From NCBI GenBank assembly GCA_027946555.1, contig JAPEVC010000127.1:1-64000 (forward strand): DNA of 64,000 nucleotides, in the 5' to 3' direction. Under the pieces are notes generated by a model, which saw only the letters and a program-made list of their open reading frames with translations, ran no database searches and was not told where the DNA came from. Shown here piece by piece: positions 24,300 through 36,244 of this stretch. This DNA is from Gnomoniopsis sp. IMI 355080 (lineage: Eukaryota > Ascomycota > Sordariomycetes > Diaporthales > Gnomoniaceae). Made by a program: the position numbers and the translations under genes. Numbering within the stretch: the first letter of the stretch is position 1; each line of letters begins with the position of its first letter.

Positions 24300-26740
24300 A
24301 TGGTCGCCCTCTCTAGCAACAATGACGCCTCGACCGCCCTCGAAGACCAGCCTTCCTCCCGCTCCTTCTTCTCCCGTTTCGCTCTCCCTATCCGATCGAG
24401 GAGCACCCGCAACCTCGTTGACTTCCACATCCGTCCCGCCGAACCTCATCGAAAATACAATGCCGGCGATTCGGTCAAGGGCGCCGTCCATCTGGCCGTT
24501 GTAAAGCCCATCAGGGTCACACACCTGACTGTCGCATTGCGTGGCTTTGTGCGCGTTTACAAGAGCCCCAACGCCGCCAACGAACCCGTCCCCGATAGTG
24601 CCTCCGAAGGCGTGTCGCAGTTCAGATTTCTTGGGAACGGCTATGCATCACTATTTCGAGATGAGCAGGTCCTTTGCGCGGATGGAAGGCTGGAGGCTGG
24701 GAAGTACGAGTTCAACTTTGAACTCTTGTTTCCTGAAAACGGATTGCCTAGCAGTATAGAGGTCAGCACAGTTTGCTTGCCTCAGCAAGGCCTTCTACAA
24801 CTTGCGAGGCATGTCTATTCTTTGTATGACAGTGACTGATAAATTCACAGTTCGAGCGCGGAACAATAGCATATACAATAACAGCAACTCTCACGAGGCC
24901 GACTTCGATTGCACCGACGATGAGCTGCGAACGGAACGTTGAATTGGTTGAACAAGTTGATATTGGCTCTCTACCGCTACCCCGACCGCGGACAATCTAC
25001 TTGGAGCCGATATCCAAGAAGGCGAGGAAGAAGAGGGCACCTGGCTCTGTCATTTCCGAAAGGCAACCGGCCACCTCCGACTATACTGGCGATACCATGT
25101 CTGACCTTGACTCTACACGAGTAATCGAAACTTCAACAGATGGATCCAACATCACCGACGAAAATGGCCAAGATGCACAGCACAACCCAAGGAGCCCAGT
25201 GCATAGCGACTTGAGGAGTGAAGTCAGCGGAGATAGTGCTGTCAGTGGCAGCACAGGCTCGAGGGCTGGCGAGCAGAACCCGGCGGGAAGTATCGGGACA
25301 ATTCAGACGTCCGGAGGCAAGAAGACACCGGGCAAGAAGACAATCGTGTCATCCATCGAATTGATGAAGGGCGGCTGCTTGCCGGGTGACACAATATCCG
25401 TCAAAGTAAACATTCAACATACCAAGCCCATCAGGAGCATGCACGGCGTCATTGTCACCTTGTACAGGCAAGGTCGAGTAGACTCAGCGCCGCCGGCGTC
25501 CTTGTTTAAAAATCTGTCAAAGGAGGAAAGGCGAAGGATGGAAAAGGAGGAGTACTACCCAAAATCAAAAACAGGCCTGGGCGGATTGTCATTATCTTCC
25601 GCTGGATCGTGCAGCGTATTCCGGAAAGACCTCTCGCAAGCCTTTAGTCCGCTTATTGTGGATCCGATCGACTTTACAGCATCTATCACGACAACGGTCC
25701 GAGTACCTGAAGGGGCATTCCCTTCCATCAGAGGAGTTCCCGGAGAGATGATCAGTTTCAAATATCGATTGGAAGTGATTGTCGACTTGGGCGGCAAGCT
25801 GTCAAACGCCATACAGATCGTTCAAAATGCGAGGTTGGCAGGTGGAGGAGGGGTCTTACTGTCGGACATGAATGCGGGACTCACCTCTTTTGATGGCAGC
25901 TTGATCAACACTGATGCTCTCAAGCGTGAGAAGGGAGTCATATATGACTCTTTCGAGGTCATTGTGGGAACGACGGACAGCGCTAGACGAGGCAAGGCGG
26001 TTGCACACACCAACTACGACGACATTACAGCCTACGACGAGCAGGGCAGGTGGCCTGGTGGATGGGAGGATGAGGAGGATGGAGAACAACAATACGCGTC
26101 ACCGGATTATATGCCATTCTCTGCCGAGCCTGCGGCCCAACAATATCCTCTCTGGAACGGGGTATCTCACGAGCCACCTCCACCACCACACTTCGCGCCA
26201 CCGTACATACCACCGCCGGACTTACCCAACGAAAGCAATCTATCCGAGAAGGAAAGGATACGTAGAGCAGAGCAGAGATTACTCCCAAGCCAACCCGATG
26301 CGTTGGGACCGGCGCCAGCAACGGCCCCGGGAACCTCCGGCGCGATTGATTCAGATGGTGCGGGCCCGTCGACGGCAGCACTGTCTGCGCCTCCCCCACC
26401 CATTCCCGAAGCTTCCGCACCGACATTAGACGATCTCGCAGCTAGCTCCTCCATGCCTGGCGCCAGCAGCACGGATGACAAGCAGGAGCTAGAACGGCAA
26501 CGGCTACTAGCTGAGGCGAGCGCGCCGCCTGAGTTCCCCGCGGACTACGACGCGGATGCGGCCACTGCTGGGCCAAGTGCACCGCCGGCGCTGCCTGGGG
26601 AAGTGGCCGAGCCATCTGCGCCGATACTGACGGAAGACGACGAGTATGGGCAACAGTATTCGTATGGTGAACTAGCCGGGTCTTCGTCAGGGCAGGCTGT
26701 CCGACCACCATCGGAGTTGTTGCCTGCTTATCAGCGATAG
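24300..26740 (+). CDS. palF: PalF/Rim8 arrestin-like pH-signalling protein
   Basis: Exons 24300-24761 and 24851-26740 flank an 89-nt intron (donor GTCAGC, acceptor TTCACAG) and encode 783 residues, close to the usual size of Aspergillus PalF. The arrestin N domain starts at about residue 38 with DFHIRPAEPHRKYNAGDSVK and continues through FERGTIAYTITATL after the splice to about 207. The arrestin C domain, about 315-480, opens with IVSSIELMKGGCLPGDTISV. A linker rich in Ser/Asp separates them. The Pro-rich tail carries two PSAP tetrapeptides (about 729-732 and 743-746), the motif bound by the UEV domain of ESCRT-I Vps23/Tsg101. In the family, PalF binds the tail of the alkaline-pH sensor PalH and recruits ESCRT-I so that PacC/Rim101 is cleaved at plasma-membrane-associated sites. 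No lesion is seen. Confidence 0.92.
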
Positions 26741-27216
26741 GTAGGCCGAGATCGGCTGATATAGATTGGGGATATGGGAATGAAGCATCTTTACATATGA
26801 GCTATGATGATAGACATGCATGCCTCTCTTGGGTTGATTGCCATTTCGGCTAGTAAGCATAATGGTGTCTGGTAGTTGTTCTTAAGACACAGGGAACAGG
26901 ATGTGAATACCCATGGTAGCGCTTTGGAATTTGAATAATATTTATTTACACATCACATTTTGTGTTCATGCGGGCACGTGAACGTTACGCGATTACCTCG
27001 CAGCACGACTGCATTATATCTACTACGCCCTGTGGTCTATATACCTACGCAACGGTCCTGATCAACCGGACCCGCCCTTCTTCGTATGCGAAATCCCACG
27101 GCGCAAGCTGATGACCAGTTCACAGGCAGTCCTTGCTATTTGCCGGGATTCAGAGCCCATGTCGGGTGTATACTATGTCAGCTTTTCTTTCGGTCCCACG
27201 TACTTGCACTGCTTTC

Positions 27217-27300
27217 TTCTGTCTTTCCACTCTTCTGTCTTTCCACTCTTCTGTCTTTCCACTCTTCTGTCTTTCCACTCTTCTGTCTTTCCACTCTTCT
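27217..27300. repeat. Minisatellite, five 16-bp units
   Basis: The unit TTCTGTCTTTCCACTC is repeated five times without mismatch from 27217 to 27296, followed by a partial unit. It is a pyrimidine-only run apart from one G and one A per unit, and it leaves all three plus-strand frames open, which creates false ORFs. The perfect identity suggests recent slippage expansion and likely length variation between strains. Confidence 0.92.
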
Positions 27301-28346
27301 GTACTTACAAAGATGCTGTACCTATATACGCAATATTCCTTACGTCAAAGTATGGAAAGAGCGCAATTCTCTGAAACTTCCAGCGAGTTCCCTGGCGGTA
27401 CCACGATCTTCCTCACGACCATTGAACAGATTGGGAGACATCCAGGTCAATCGAGATCATCGCAGCATTCGTTCTCACCAGAGGCTACACCGCGGATCCT
27501 GCCCCACCTGCACACACTGATTTTAACCTGACAACATATTGAAAAATAGAAAAAGGCTGTGTATGAAGCAAGTAAGGGTGGAGAGTACACCTACATCGTC
27601 TTGGGTCTCGAGCAGACCCTATGTCTACTTCAGTCAGGTAGGTACCTGCCTAGCTGGGGTGTACAAGCAGGGTAAGGCCCGAGCCGCTCCTACCGCCTCT
27701 TAATTCACGGGTAAACCCCGGGCGTGCTCAATATCACAACATCTCAACCTCGCTTCCTCCTTGAACACCACGTGATCACTTCGTTCTTGCACTCAGCCTC
27801 TTCCAAGCTTGCCAATCTTCTCGATCTCAGATATTTTGGTATTCTATTGTTGCTAGCAAGGGACTCAATGGATCTATGATGTAGCCTGTGACTCTCTTCC
27901 CAAACTCGAAGTTCCCCTCCATCTATCGCCTTCTATGCAAAGACAAGGTATAATGCACAGCAGGTTCGTCTCACCATCGCCTGGCTTGTTCGTCACACCC
28001 AGCTTCATTTTGCAATCTCATCCCAAGTTGACGTCCTCTAAGAACACTGGTGCCTGTTTATTTAGCTTTTCCACCCTCGAAGCACCTTATTCAACTTGCA
28101 ATTTTGAAACTCAACCCACCCAAGAACCTCGACTTCAAACTTGAGCCTTCCAGGTGCCTCCCACCCATAGCAGCTTTCAAACATTTCAACTCTTCAAATT
28201 TGAAAATGCAGCCAAGGGCCCCAATTGTTCCTTGTTCATCACAACTTCGGCGCCTTGATACCACGGTTTAGGCAATTGCACACAATCCAATCTCTCCACG
28301 TCGATACACAGACATCCTCAAATCAGCATCGAGGTCTACTACATCG

Positions 28347-28398
28347 GTATTGTTTCTTTGCTCCAATTCAATAGGACTTGACTAACTTCCTATAACAG
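28347..28398 (+). other. Probable 5'-UTR intron of the SRA gene
   Basis: Donor GTATTG at 28347, a perfect branch sequence ACTAAC at 28381-28386 and acceptor ACAG ending at 28398 define a 52-nt intron that ends three bases before the ATG at 28402. Introns this close to the start are common in filamentous fungi. It could alternatively lie inside an N-terminally longer frame. Confidence 0.5.
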
Positions 28399-28401
28399 AG
28401 A

Positions 28402-29648
28402 ATGGCTTCCTCCACCGACGATAGCAATGCTCCCATCTCCCCTGGTGATATCATCAATGTTCCTGATGTCTCCCGTGCTTTTCAGGCTCGGAAGCAATGG
28501 ATCATCCATGAGCGCATCTACGCTGTGCAGGCGTACGCCTTCAAAAGCAAACGCGCTGGGGGTATCCTGCCTGAGACCGTTCAGACGAGAGAGTGGCTTC
28601 AGCGTATTGATGGTCTGCTGAAGCTCCATGAGTACGACTTCGAAATCTCTCCGAGAATGAGAGATGAAGCTGCTGTTGATGCGTATCTGAAAATACTGTT
28701 CGACGATGAGCGCTTCCACTTCCCTCAGGAAGTTCGTGATCGCGCCCGAGCACTATACGAGGAGTACGAGTCTTGCAATTGGACTGCGGCGAGCGAAGAC
28801 GTGGAAGACGAGAGCTCTGACACTGAGGGCTCCCCTCCTGCTGGCCTGGACGGCAGCGACGACACAGCCGCCACTGCTGCTGGAAACGCAGCGACACAAC
28901 AGGCTGCAGTCAAGCTGCCCCCAAGAACTGACCCTATATGGGGTCTACAAGGCATCATGCACGGTGTCGCTCCCAAGTTCGGTAAGAACAAGACTTTCGT
29001 ACTTGATCGTCGTTATCTCAAAAATAAGCGTAGCGCCAACGTCTTCGGTCATAATGGCCTGGAGCCTGGAGCTTGGTTTCCAAATCAACTTGTTGCTCTT
29101 TTCCACGGAGCTCATGGTGCTCGGATAGGTGGCATTCACGGCAAAACCGGCGTGGGCGCCTACAGTGTCGTGGTGTCTGGCACATATAAAGAGGTCGATA
29201 AGGAGTAAGTCATTCCAAATCATGTCCACCATACTTGATACACCATACCACACCATGCTAACATACTCTCTGCCTGTTCAGTGACGGCGACACTATCATC
29301 TACTCGGGCCCTAACAGCCAGAACAATACCGACCCTCTCCAGATCCCCAAGAAAAGTGCCCAGATACTAGCACATTCGTTGCCGTCCACGTCCGGCCCTG
29401 GCCATCCAGTGCGCGTATTTCGTAGCGCCTCAAGCCATCATGCGTCTCCTGCCGTCGGAATCCGCTACGATGGCCTCTATCAGATCGAGAAGAGACTGTC
29501 TGACGTGACAAATGCCAAGGGTGGGCTCTACCCTCGCTTTGTTCTTCGACGTGTTCCAGGCCAGGAGGCTCTGAGCTCCATCTGGGCTCGTTCTCCCACC
29601 CTGCAGCAGAAGCGAGACCATGCTCGTATGTGGGATCTGAGATTCTAA
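28402..29648 (+). CDS. SRA-YDG domain protein, putative modified-DNA binder
   Basis: Exons 28402-29204 and 29282-29648 join across a 77-nt intron (donor GTAAGT, acceptor TTCAG), giving 389 residues. The splice restores the domain: before it GAYSVVVSGTYKEVDK, after it DDGDTIIYSGPNS. Residues about 175-360 form an SAD/SRA (YDG) domain, with NVFGHNGLEPGAWFPNQ, GGIHGKTGVGAYSV and a C-terminal GLYPRFVLRRVPGQ. In UHRF1 and plant SUVH proteins this domain flips and reads 5-methylcytosine. The N-terminal 170 residues are helical and acidic, with no RING, PHD or SET domain, so this is a stand-alone SRA protein. The Asp that precedes Gly-Ala-Tyr in UHRF1 is replaced by Val here, so ligand preference may differ. 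It probably acts in the nucleus. No DNA methyltransferase or restriction-type partner lies nearby. Confidence 0.85.
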
Positions 29649-30806
29649 ATCTACAATTGGGTTGAAAGTGGTCAAATTGAAGCAACGCAGGGGATTGGGA
29701 GCAGAGTGAAGGCTGTTCAATATTTCTTTCTGATCGAGGATTCATTTTGTTTAGTTTGGTTTCTGCTTTGTATGGTCTGCTTTGTATCAATGGTTTACTG
29801 GTTAGATTTGTCTGTGAGCGATCGCAATGTGTTGAGTCAAGGAGACGGAGTTTTACTGAGGTGGAAGTTTGCCGAAGTTCTTGAAGGCCTTCACATCTAG
29901 TCTAATCAACCTGAAGTCTCCAATCCAGTTTTCACAATGCTCATGCTGACCAGTGAGCAACACGCTGTCCGGTATCAGAATACCCCTTGCTGACATTTCT
30001 GTGCCATTTCAGGTGAGCTCGAGCTGTTTAGCGATAGTGTTCGCACGAAGAACATTTGATAATGGCTCACTTGCTACACTAGAGTGAACTCCAGGAACGA
30101 GGAGAATGTGGACCTGAGGCCACACACAGACAAGTCATGACCCAAGGATCCTTAGGGAATGATGAATTATACAATATTGACCGAGTGTCTCACCTGCCCA
30201 AGGTAGCATCTCGGACAGTTCCTTTGGTGCGGATGCCCAACAGGTTTTGCAAAAAAACAAAGAAAGAGGAGAAAATGAACACGAGCGCATACAGACACCG
30301 GGAAACAAACAGAGATCCACATTCTATCTGCCTGACTGTCCAATGCCCCTACAGTGAGCGGCCCACTGAATCAGATGTCGACCGCAGCGCTCAGCCTCAT
30401 TCGCACTACGAGCAAAAAAGCCAACATCAAAGCTCCTAGTTTTTGGAGGCGAAGGTCAACTTAGAAATGGTGTTCATTGTTACTGAAAGTCGAGACTGGA
30501 TAGCTAGAGAGATATTTCATGCAGCCAGCTCATCAATGACTTCGTAAACTAGACCATGTACGCCCCACCGCCCAAGAAAGAACAGATCTGCAACGCCCTC
30601 GCTCTTCACCTTACGTTCCAAGATCTACCAATGCCCAAGTCATCTATCATGCAGCCAAAATGCCATTACCCTGGCCATGACGCGGCTTCATCGGTCAATT
30701 TCAAGATAGCAAGCTCAGCATTGCGTCGTCAGAGCATTCTGGCTAATCGGCCATGCTCCTTGGCGCAACTACCCTTTAGGACTACTTCTTGCAAATTCGC
30801 TTCACG
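29649..30806. other. Intergenic, convergent 3' ends
   Basis: Lies between the 3' ends of the SRA gene and the pyroglutamyl peptidase gene. No coding frame is convincing; the plus-strand frame at 30556-30864 overlaps the end of the peptidase gene antisense and looks accidental. Confidence 0.45.
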
Positions 30807-31702
30807 TCAAGCGGTGAGACCCGATCTGGAGAGCTCGCTTTCCACAATCGACCGAATTAGCTGAGTTGCGACCTCTCGTCCGACTTTGATATGCTCTTCA
30901 TAGTGGTCCTCTGGTGCAGCTTTGGCAGCCGGCACATGCAGGAAAGCAACCCGTCTCGTCTCATTGGCCTTGAAACACTGCGCCAGGCTGTTGAAATAGA
31001 TATAATCACAGAGAAAATGACCCGCGTTAGTGGACACCAGCAGAGGGATTTCATTATGCTGTCAACCTCAGGTCAGCACGTTACATCTCCAAACACTGTC
31101 TTCACCCAACGACTCACTGGCAAATGCTTGGTCCATCGTTGGTGTACATCCCCTACATCCAGGCCTGTCGTCAGTTGGCTCGGCACGTTAAGCCATGGCC
31201 AGTCAGGGCTGTCTTGATCCTGTACCGGGACTGCGCCGTCCAGATCCCTAATCTTATAGTCGTCCCGGTGGCCCAGCTGCTCCAGGGAATACTTTGGCTG
31301 GGTAGATGCCATCCCTATGTGCAACACAAAATCAATCCTCGGTACGCCGCTGAATTCGGGATTCCATAGTTTGGGAACTAGCTCCCGCACAGTGGCGTAG
31401 GTCACGCGGATGGGCTCGGGGTGGACGAGGATGCGCACGGGCGGCAGGGCAATGGAGGCATCGCGAACGGATGTGGACGATTTGGCGTTCAAAATGGGGA
31501 GATAGGACGGGAGCGTCGAGGCAATGTCCCAGCTGGGGTTGCGTGGGAAGTCGTTCTTAAAAGGCTGTTACAGACGAGTGTCAGCCCAAGGAAAGGGAAA
31601 GGGAATGGACCGTATTGGCATGCCCAGGCGGGCCATGCGACTTACACCGAACCCCGTGACAAGGACGATGAACTCCTCCTGAGACTTGTCTGTGGATCCC
31701 AT
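30807..31702 (-). CDS. Pyroglutamyl peptidase I (family C15)
   Basis: Three minus-strand exons, 31702-31646, 31564-31118 and 31058-30807, are joined across introns of 81 nt (donor GTAAGT) and 59 nt (donor GTGAGT) to give 251 residues. Each splice restores a conserved segment. The N-terminus reads FIVLVTGFG then PFKNDFPRNPSWDIA, the start of the PGP-I fold. The catalytic triad can be placed as Glu114 (YSLEQLGHRD), Cys185 (GHFLCDYIYFNSLAQ) and His209 (RRVAFLHVPA). The 24-residue Cys-His spacing equals that of bacterial PGP-I. The enzyme removes N-terminal pyroglutamate from peptides in the cytosol. The fungal version has an insert of about 40 residues between Glu and Cys. The first exon could start earlier, in frame at 31765, but the ATG at 31702 directly precedes the fold. 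Nothing suggests damage. Confidence 0.88.
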
Positions 31703-33835
31703 CCCGTACCTGGTTCTGAAATGTCCTTGAGTGCTAGAGGAACAGGGAGAGCAGCTGGAATGCAAGCACGAGGTGGCTTTAGTTCCCAGTGTATTGTCCC
31801 AACGCTATCAAGATAGCATGTGATCAGCGCTCCGTCCAAGCGCCACGAGACTGTTGAACATACAGTAGCAAAGAGATCTCCTCGAAGGCTCTACCAGGAG
31901 GAAAGGGAATGGGGACGAGTTAAGCAGCCAATATAGGTGAGCAATGGCGGGAGCATAGGTGCAGGTGGATTTGTAAATAATAGGTATTCAAGGGATGATG
32001 TACTTTACAAGAATGTCTTTCACGGTCTAGGTCGGTTCTCCCCGCACTTGCCATCGGGCCGGGAAGGGCAACCAGTTTGGAGCTTGAAAGCACAACGTAA
32101 TCTACCGGCAATATACCCAGTCACCTACCACAACTATTCCATACTCACGCTCAGGTACTATGTAGAAGAAGGCAGTTGCAGTTCAACTCACACGAGACAG
32201 GACTCGTGAAACCTTGCCACTCACCTCCTACCTACCTAGGCACCTAGGTAGATAGACTGAAAGAGGCGGACGTTCCTGGCCTTCTCGCTTAATCAGAGCC
32301 AAGCGGCACCGACGATGCAGCCGTTCCACAACGTGTTACTATGTACAGAACAGCATTCAGGTATCCAACAATGATTGAGGGAGTTTGTGCGCGCCTTCCA
32401 GAACGATTTTGTTTGGTGCCAGATTCCCGCGAGGTCGGCCGGGGGGTTCTTCGGGAAGCTGCAGGTAAGAGATCAAACCCTGGCCATCTGCAGGGATGGC
32501 GTGCTGGGGCCCATGCTCTTCCCCACGGCTTTCCTAGTACGTACCTGCGGCCTAGTACTCTGTACTTTCACCTACAGGCGATTCCTCACCCGGCAGTAGA
32601 CTTGTCATTTTATGCCTTGCTCTTTTCTTCCGAGCAAACGCTGTGTCTCGCGCCACACATCTTCGTGGGACCTGCAGAACTCCTCTAGCTGTTGTCCTTC
32701 AGTAGCCTCGGCGTCCTAGCCCAGACAAGGGTCTTTTGTCCTTTCAAGTGACACCACCTTGTTCATTTTGCTTTGTTGGCTTCTACTTCGAAAGATTCTC
32801 CAGATCCTGCACATGCGGACAGCCACCTGCACTTCTTTGCTGTGACAGCCCATGAATTACTTTGCAGTGTGCCCGAAAATTTTGCCTCATTTCTGCTCCG
32901 AAGGGGCGTCATGCTTTCGGGATTCCCCTCTGGTGATAGGCGAGAATCCCGTGGACAACTACCAATAACTCAGCTTGTAGCTCTGGCAAGGGCAATATTT
33001 CCTGTCGTAGAGCTTCAAGTGAATAGTCTAGGTACTGTCAAGGGTCTTGCACCCTGAAAAGCTCTCCAGAGTCGGAGTCCGGTCCTCTCCTGCTCCTTCG
33101 AGACATTCCTGGATATCTTGTGGCATGTTTCCAGAACGCAAGCCGAACCTGGGTTTCAATATATGTACCTAGGTACAATTGGACTTGCCGGCAGATCTTG
33201 TCATCCTCATCAAGATGGATAAAACAGATTGACAGTCCATGCGCGTAAGTGTAGATGGCGCATCAACATGGATTCAAAATGACCCTTCTTGCATGGGTAT
33301 ATACCAACAGTCCCGGGCTCGTTTTTGTTGATGTTGGCCCTGGCTCGTCTACGGCTGTGTGTAAAGTCCACTGCGAGGCTCTAATCACTGACAGCAAATT
33401 GTTCAATGCTCAGAGATCTCGAGACAAGAGGAAGAAGTGGGACTGGGTGCCAACTCGTGCCCATCTAGCTCGTGTGGATCATGGAATAGATGTTTGTCTT
33501 GAAAAAGTCCGCCTCAAAGGATTAGGTGTCAACGGACTCCATTCAATGCAGCAGAGTGAGGCCATCTCTCGGGAAGGCGCCTCTGACAAAACTTGCTGTC
33601 TCTGTTGCCCACTTTGATCAAATATTCTCTAATGAGGAAGCTGCCATCTGGTGTCCTTCATAAGTATAAGTCCCTCTTTACCAGCATTGGTCCTCAGTAG
33701 CCTGGGACAGTCAAGGGAAAACAACAAACATCATCGCTTGGCCACAACTTCTCAAGTCATCATCACAGTTTTGGAGACTCATCACTACACCATTATCTCA
33801 CCCATCTGAACATCATACCAAAAACAGCTTTCAAA
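31703..33835. other. Intergenic region between divergent genes
   Basis: Promoter space for the peptidase (minus) and the secreted protein (plus). Clusters of CCTAGG palindromes occur at 32233-32250, and a perfect 12-bp palindrome GTACCTAGGTAC lies at 33165-33176. A short exon-like piece near 32375-32465 (REFVRAFQNDFVWCQ) followed by GTAAGA has no continuation that I can find and is left uncalled. Confidence 0.45.
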
Positions 33836-34939
33836 ATGCATTGCAAATCCATTCTTGCCATTCTATTGAGCCTGATCGGCATCGGCGCTGCTTTGCCTCC
33901 TCCAAAGCTCGTGGCACCCTCCCAGACGAGCACAAGCGCTGAGGTGACCACCGTTGGCCGCGCTGCACTCCCCCAAGTGACTGCCAACCAACATACGACC
34001 GGCAATGGGGACGTTACCACTCTGGGTGACTTGATGATCACAAAGACCATGATCGAACATGGAGCCTATCCTCCTGAGGAGAAGTTGACCACCATTCGTC
34101 TGAGCTCCTTTTCAATGCCCGCCCCTGACAAGCCTTCAATGAGCGACAAGGCCACCAAGGGAAAGGCTGCTAAGGCCGGCAAGGCTACCAAAGTCACCAA
34201 GACCACCGAGAACAAGGTCCCTCCCACACATGTGGCTCAGCCCGCGTGCACCACATACTACCCTTCTATTATGCGCCAGCTTTCTGAAGCGTTCCCAGAT
34301 GTGATGCAAGAGAATGTGGCCAACACCACCAAGGCCTTTCACGTTTCCCAGTCTGTCTCTTTCGCCGACAAGATCAAGTTCAACCGCATTCAGCAATACA
34401 TTGCCTTTGAAAATATCACTGCCGGCTCCTGGGATTGCCAGCTCATGGTCTCATGGCCCGATTCTTACCGCGGCGACATGAAAGTGACGTCGTCTTCGAG
34501 TCATGGCAGCTCTGCCTCCTCTGGTGTCAGCCTTGACGTCTACAGTGCCTCCTATAATGCTAGCGCATATGCCTCTTTGACCTCGCCTAAGGCAGCTCAC
34601 AAGAACGCGCCCAACAACAACGGTCCGTTTTCTACATGGGTCAGCATGCTGAGCGCAATCAAGATCGGTGGCAACAACCAGCTGTCAGTCAGTGACCGCG
34701 AGAAGGGCCAAGACAAGAGTGCCGTATCCACCGGCGCCAGTCTGACCTACTTTGGCACTGTCGGCGTCAGTCCCGGTGAGTATGGTCTTACTGTCAACTC
34801 GGAGGGCTGCCCTTCTTCGACTGGCAACACGCTGGGATACCTCTTCGAGATTCCCACCACCGACTCTCGCGATGCAAGTGTCAGTTTCCTAGCGAGCAAG
34901 GAAAAGGGTGCCGGGGTCTACCTGCTCGCCAACTGCTAG
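33836..34939 (+). CDS. Secreted protein with a But2-like C-terminal domain
   Basis: A single exon encodes 367 residues. The N-terminus, MHCKSILAILLSLIGIGAA, is a clear signal peptide with probable cleavage near residue 19. A Thr/Val-rich region follows, then a Lys/Ala-rich stretch (about 100-125), then a domain from about 160 to the end with AFENITAGSWDCQLMVSWPD, LGYLFEIP and a C-terminal VYLLANC. The pattern of a short Cys-containing strand, a GTV strand and a terminal Cys fits the Ubiquitin 3 binding protein But2 C-terminal domain seen in many secreted or wall-associated ascomycete proteins; I make that match from memory. Four Cys in the mature chain (about 138, 202, 326 and 367) could form two disulfides. 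The role is unknown; cell wall or effector-like functions are possible. Confidence 0.75.
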   Translation: MHCKSILAILLSLIGIGAALPPPKLVAPSQTSTSAEVTTVGRAALPQVTANQHTTGNGDVTTLGDLMITKTMIEHGAYPPEEKLTTIRLSSFSMPAPDKPSMSDKATKGKAAKAGKATKVTKTTENKVPPTHVAQPACTTYYPSIMRQLSEAFPDVMQENVANTTKAFHVSQSVSFADKIKFNRIQQYIAFENITAGSWDCQLMVSWPDSYRGDMKVTSSSSHGSSASSGVSLDVYSASYNASAYASLTSPKAAHKNAPNNNGPFSTWVSMLSAIKIGGNNQLSVSDREKGQDKSAVSTGASLTYFGTVGVSPGEYGLTVNSEGCPSSTGNTLGYLFEIPTTDSRDASVSFLASKEKGAGVYLLANC

Positions 34940-36244
34940 GGTGTGGCTCGGGGTATCTGATGGGAACGGAGGAGACTGGAACATGGTCTGGTGGAGTTTG
35001 TTTGGGCGAATGCAAAAAAATGGCAAGGCGTTTGAGAAGAAGGGGTCCAGACTATTTCTCCAAGTTTGACTTTTCAGTCAGTCGTTTACATACATGCTTA
35101 CGGAGTTGAATTGGCGGGATGGGACACAAGGTAGTGGAGCCTTATAGAAATGAAAACGTTCTGCTTCTCGGCCCATTTCGTAATAACACCTTTGGCCCAG
35201 AATTTGAGTAGCTTTGAAAGGATTTTGTCGTTGTTTGGAAAGTATCGCATATATTCACAGAGGCTGATTCAGCATCACAGCGCAAGTCACTTGGCGGGAC
35301 GCAAAGATTGAACCATTGCTGACGTTGGCTCTACACTATCTATTTCATTGTAAGCTGTAATGGTACAGGCGTTGCACAATATAAAGAGCATGTACGATGG
35401 GATGTGATCTATGGCCTACTTGGTCTTAAGAAGCATGCAGGTGGCATCGCGACATCGGTAGAGATGGCTTGTTTTTGTGACTTGACTTCCTTCGTTGATG
35501 AGGCGAGGTTCCCTCTTTTCTCAGCCATCGGCTTGGACATAAAATACAATTCGGAATCTCTGACGAAAACCTCGCTTTCGTTGGAGTGTATGGAATAGAC
35601 AAAGTCATGCCGGACGGTCAACGTCTTTCCAAAACCCAAGAGTTTCCACATCTTTGTTAAAGCGTTGTAAGTAATTCAGTAGAACAACACATCACCCGCG
35701 CAATCTCCAGATCGGAGCCAAGCTTTTAGAGTAACCAGGCTGGCACAAGCGGATATATACTTAGATAGGCATGTACGCCAGTGGATGTGGATGAGGCGCT
35801 CGCCCGTAGACCGTCTGCGCCATATGCATTCTGACTTGAAATACTAGACAATGCTATTGTTCCGTAAAAACCTAGTTGTGCTGTGATAATCAAACAATGA
35901 CACTTTATTGGTCCAAAGGCAACACATGCGCAACAGAGTGGTTGGGGCCTCGGGAGGGCGGGCCTTTGACAACTAAGTTACTTCTGTGTCTTCGTTCGGC
36001 AGGTGAGCTGCTCCCAGCACTGCAACGACCATACAGTGCGATTGTATTGTTACAATTCCATCCAAGGGCATTGTAGATCAGCTAATACATATATCCGCCT
36101 CTGCCATCTCTTCCCACTCTTGGATACTGAGGTCGCCATCCGTCTCACTTCTTGTCAGGTTCACACTCACAACACAAATCTCCACTGAGCCACACGAACT
36201 CCATTTCCGAATTTCCAAGCGTCAGAAACACATTTCTCAACAGA
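34940..36244. other. Intergenic, no gene seen
   Basis: No frame longer than 80 codons and no domain-like sequence. It contains the 3' region of the secreted-protein gene and the presumed promoter of the small gene at 36245. Confidence 0.45.

Larger units (their letters stand above)
26741..28401. other. Intergenic region with a 16-bp minisatellite
   Basis: No gene supported. The region contains the 16-base tandem repeat listed separately, and the leader of the SRA gene with a probable 5'-UTR intron. The leader is CT-rich from about 27900 onward. Confidence 0.45.

Noticed and set aside
32375..32600. Exon-like stretch REFVRAFQNDFVWCQ followed by GTAAGA
   Set aside because: No acceptor or continuing exon could be found, and the frame beyond it loses coding character; no family match.
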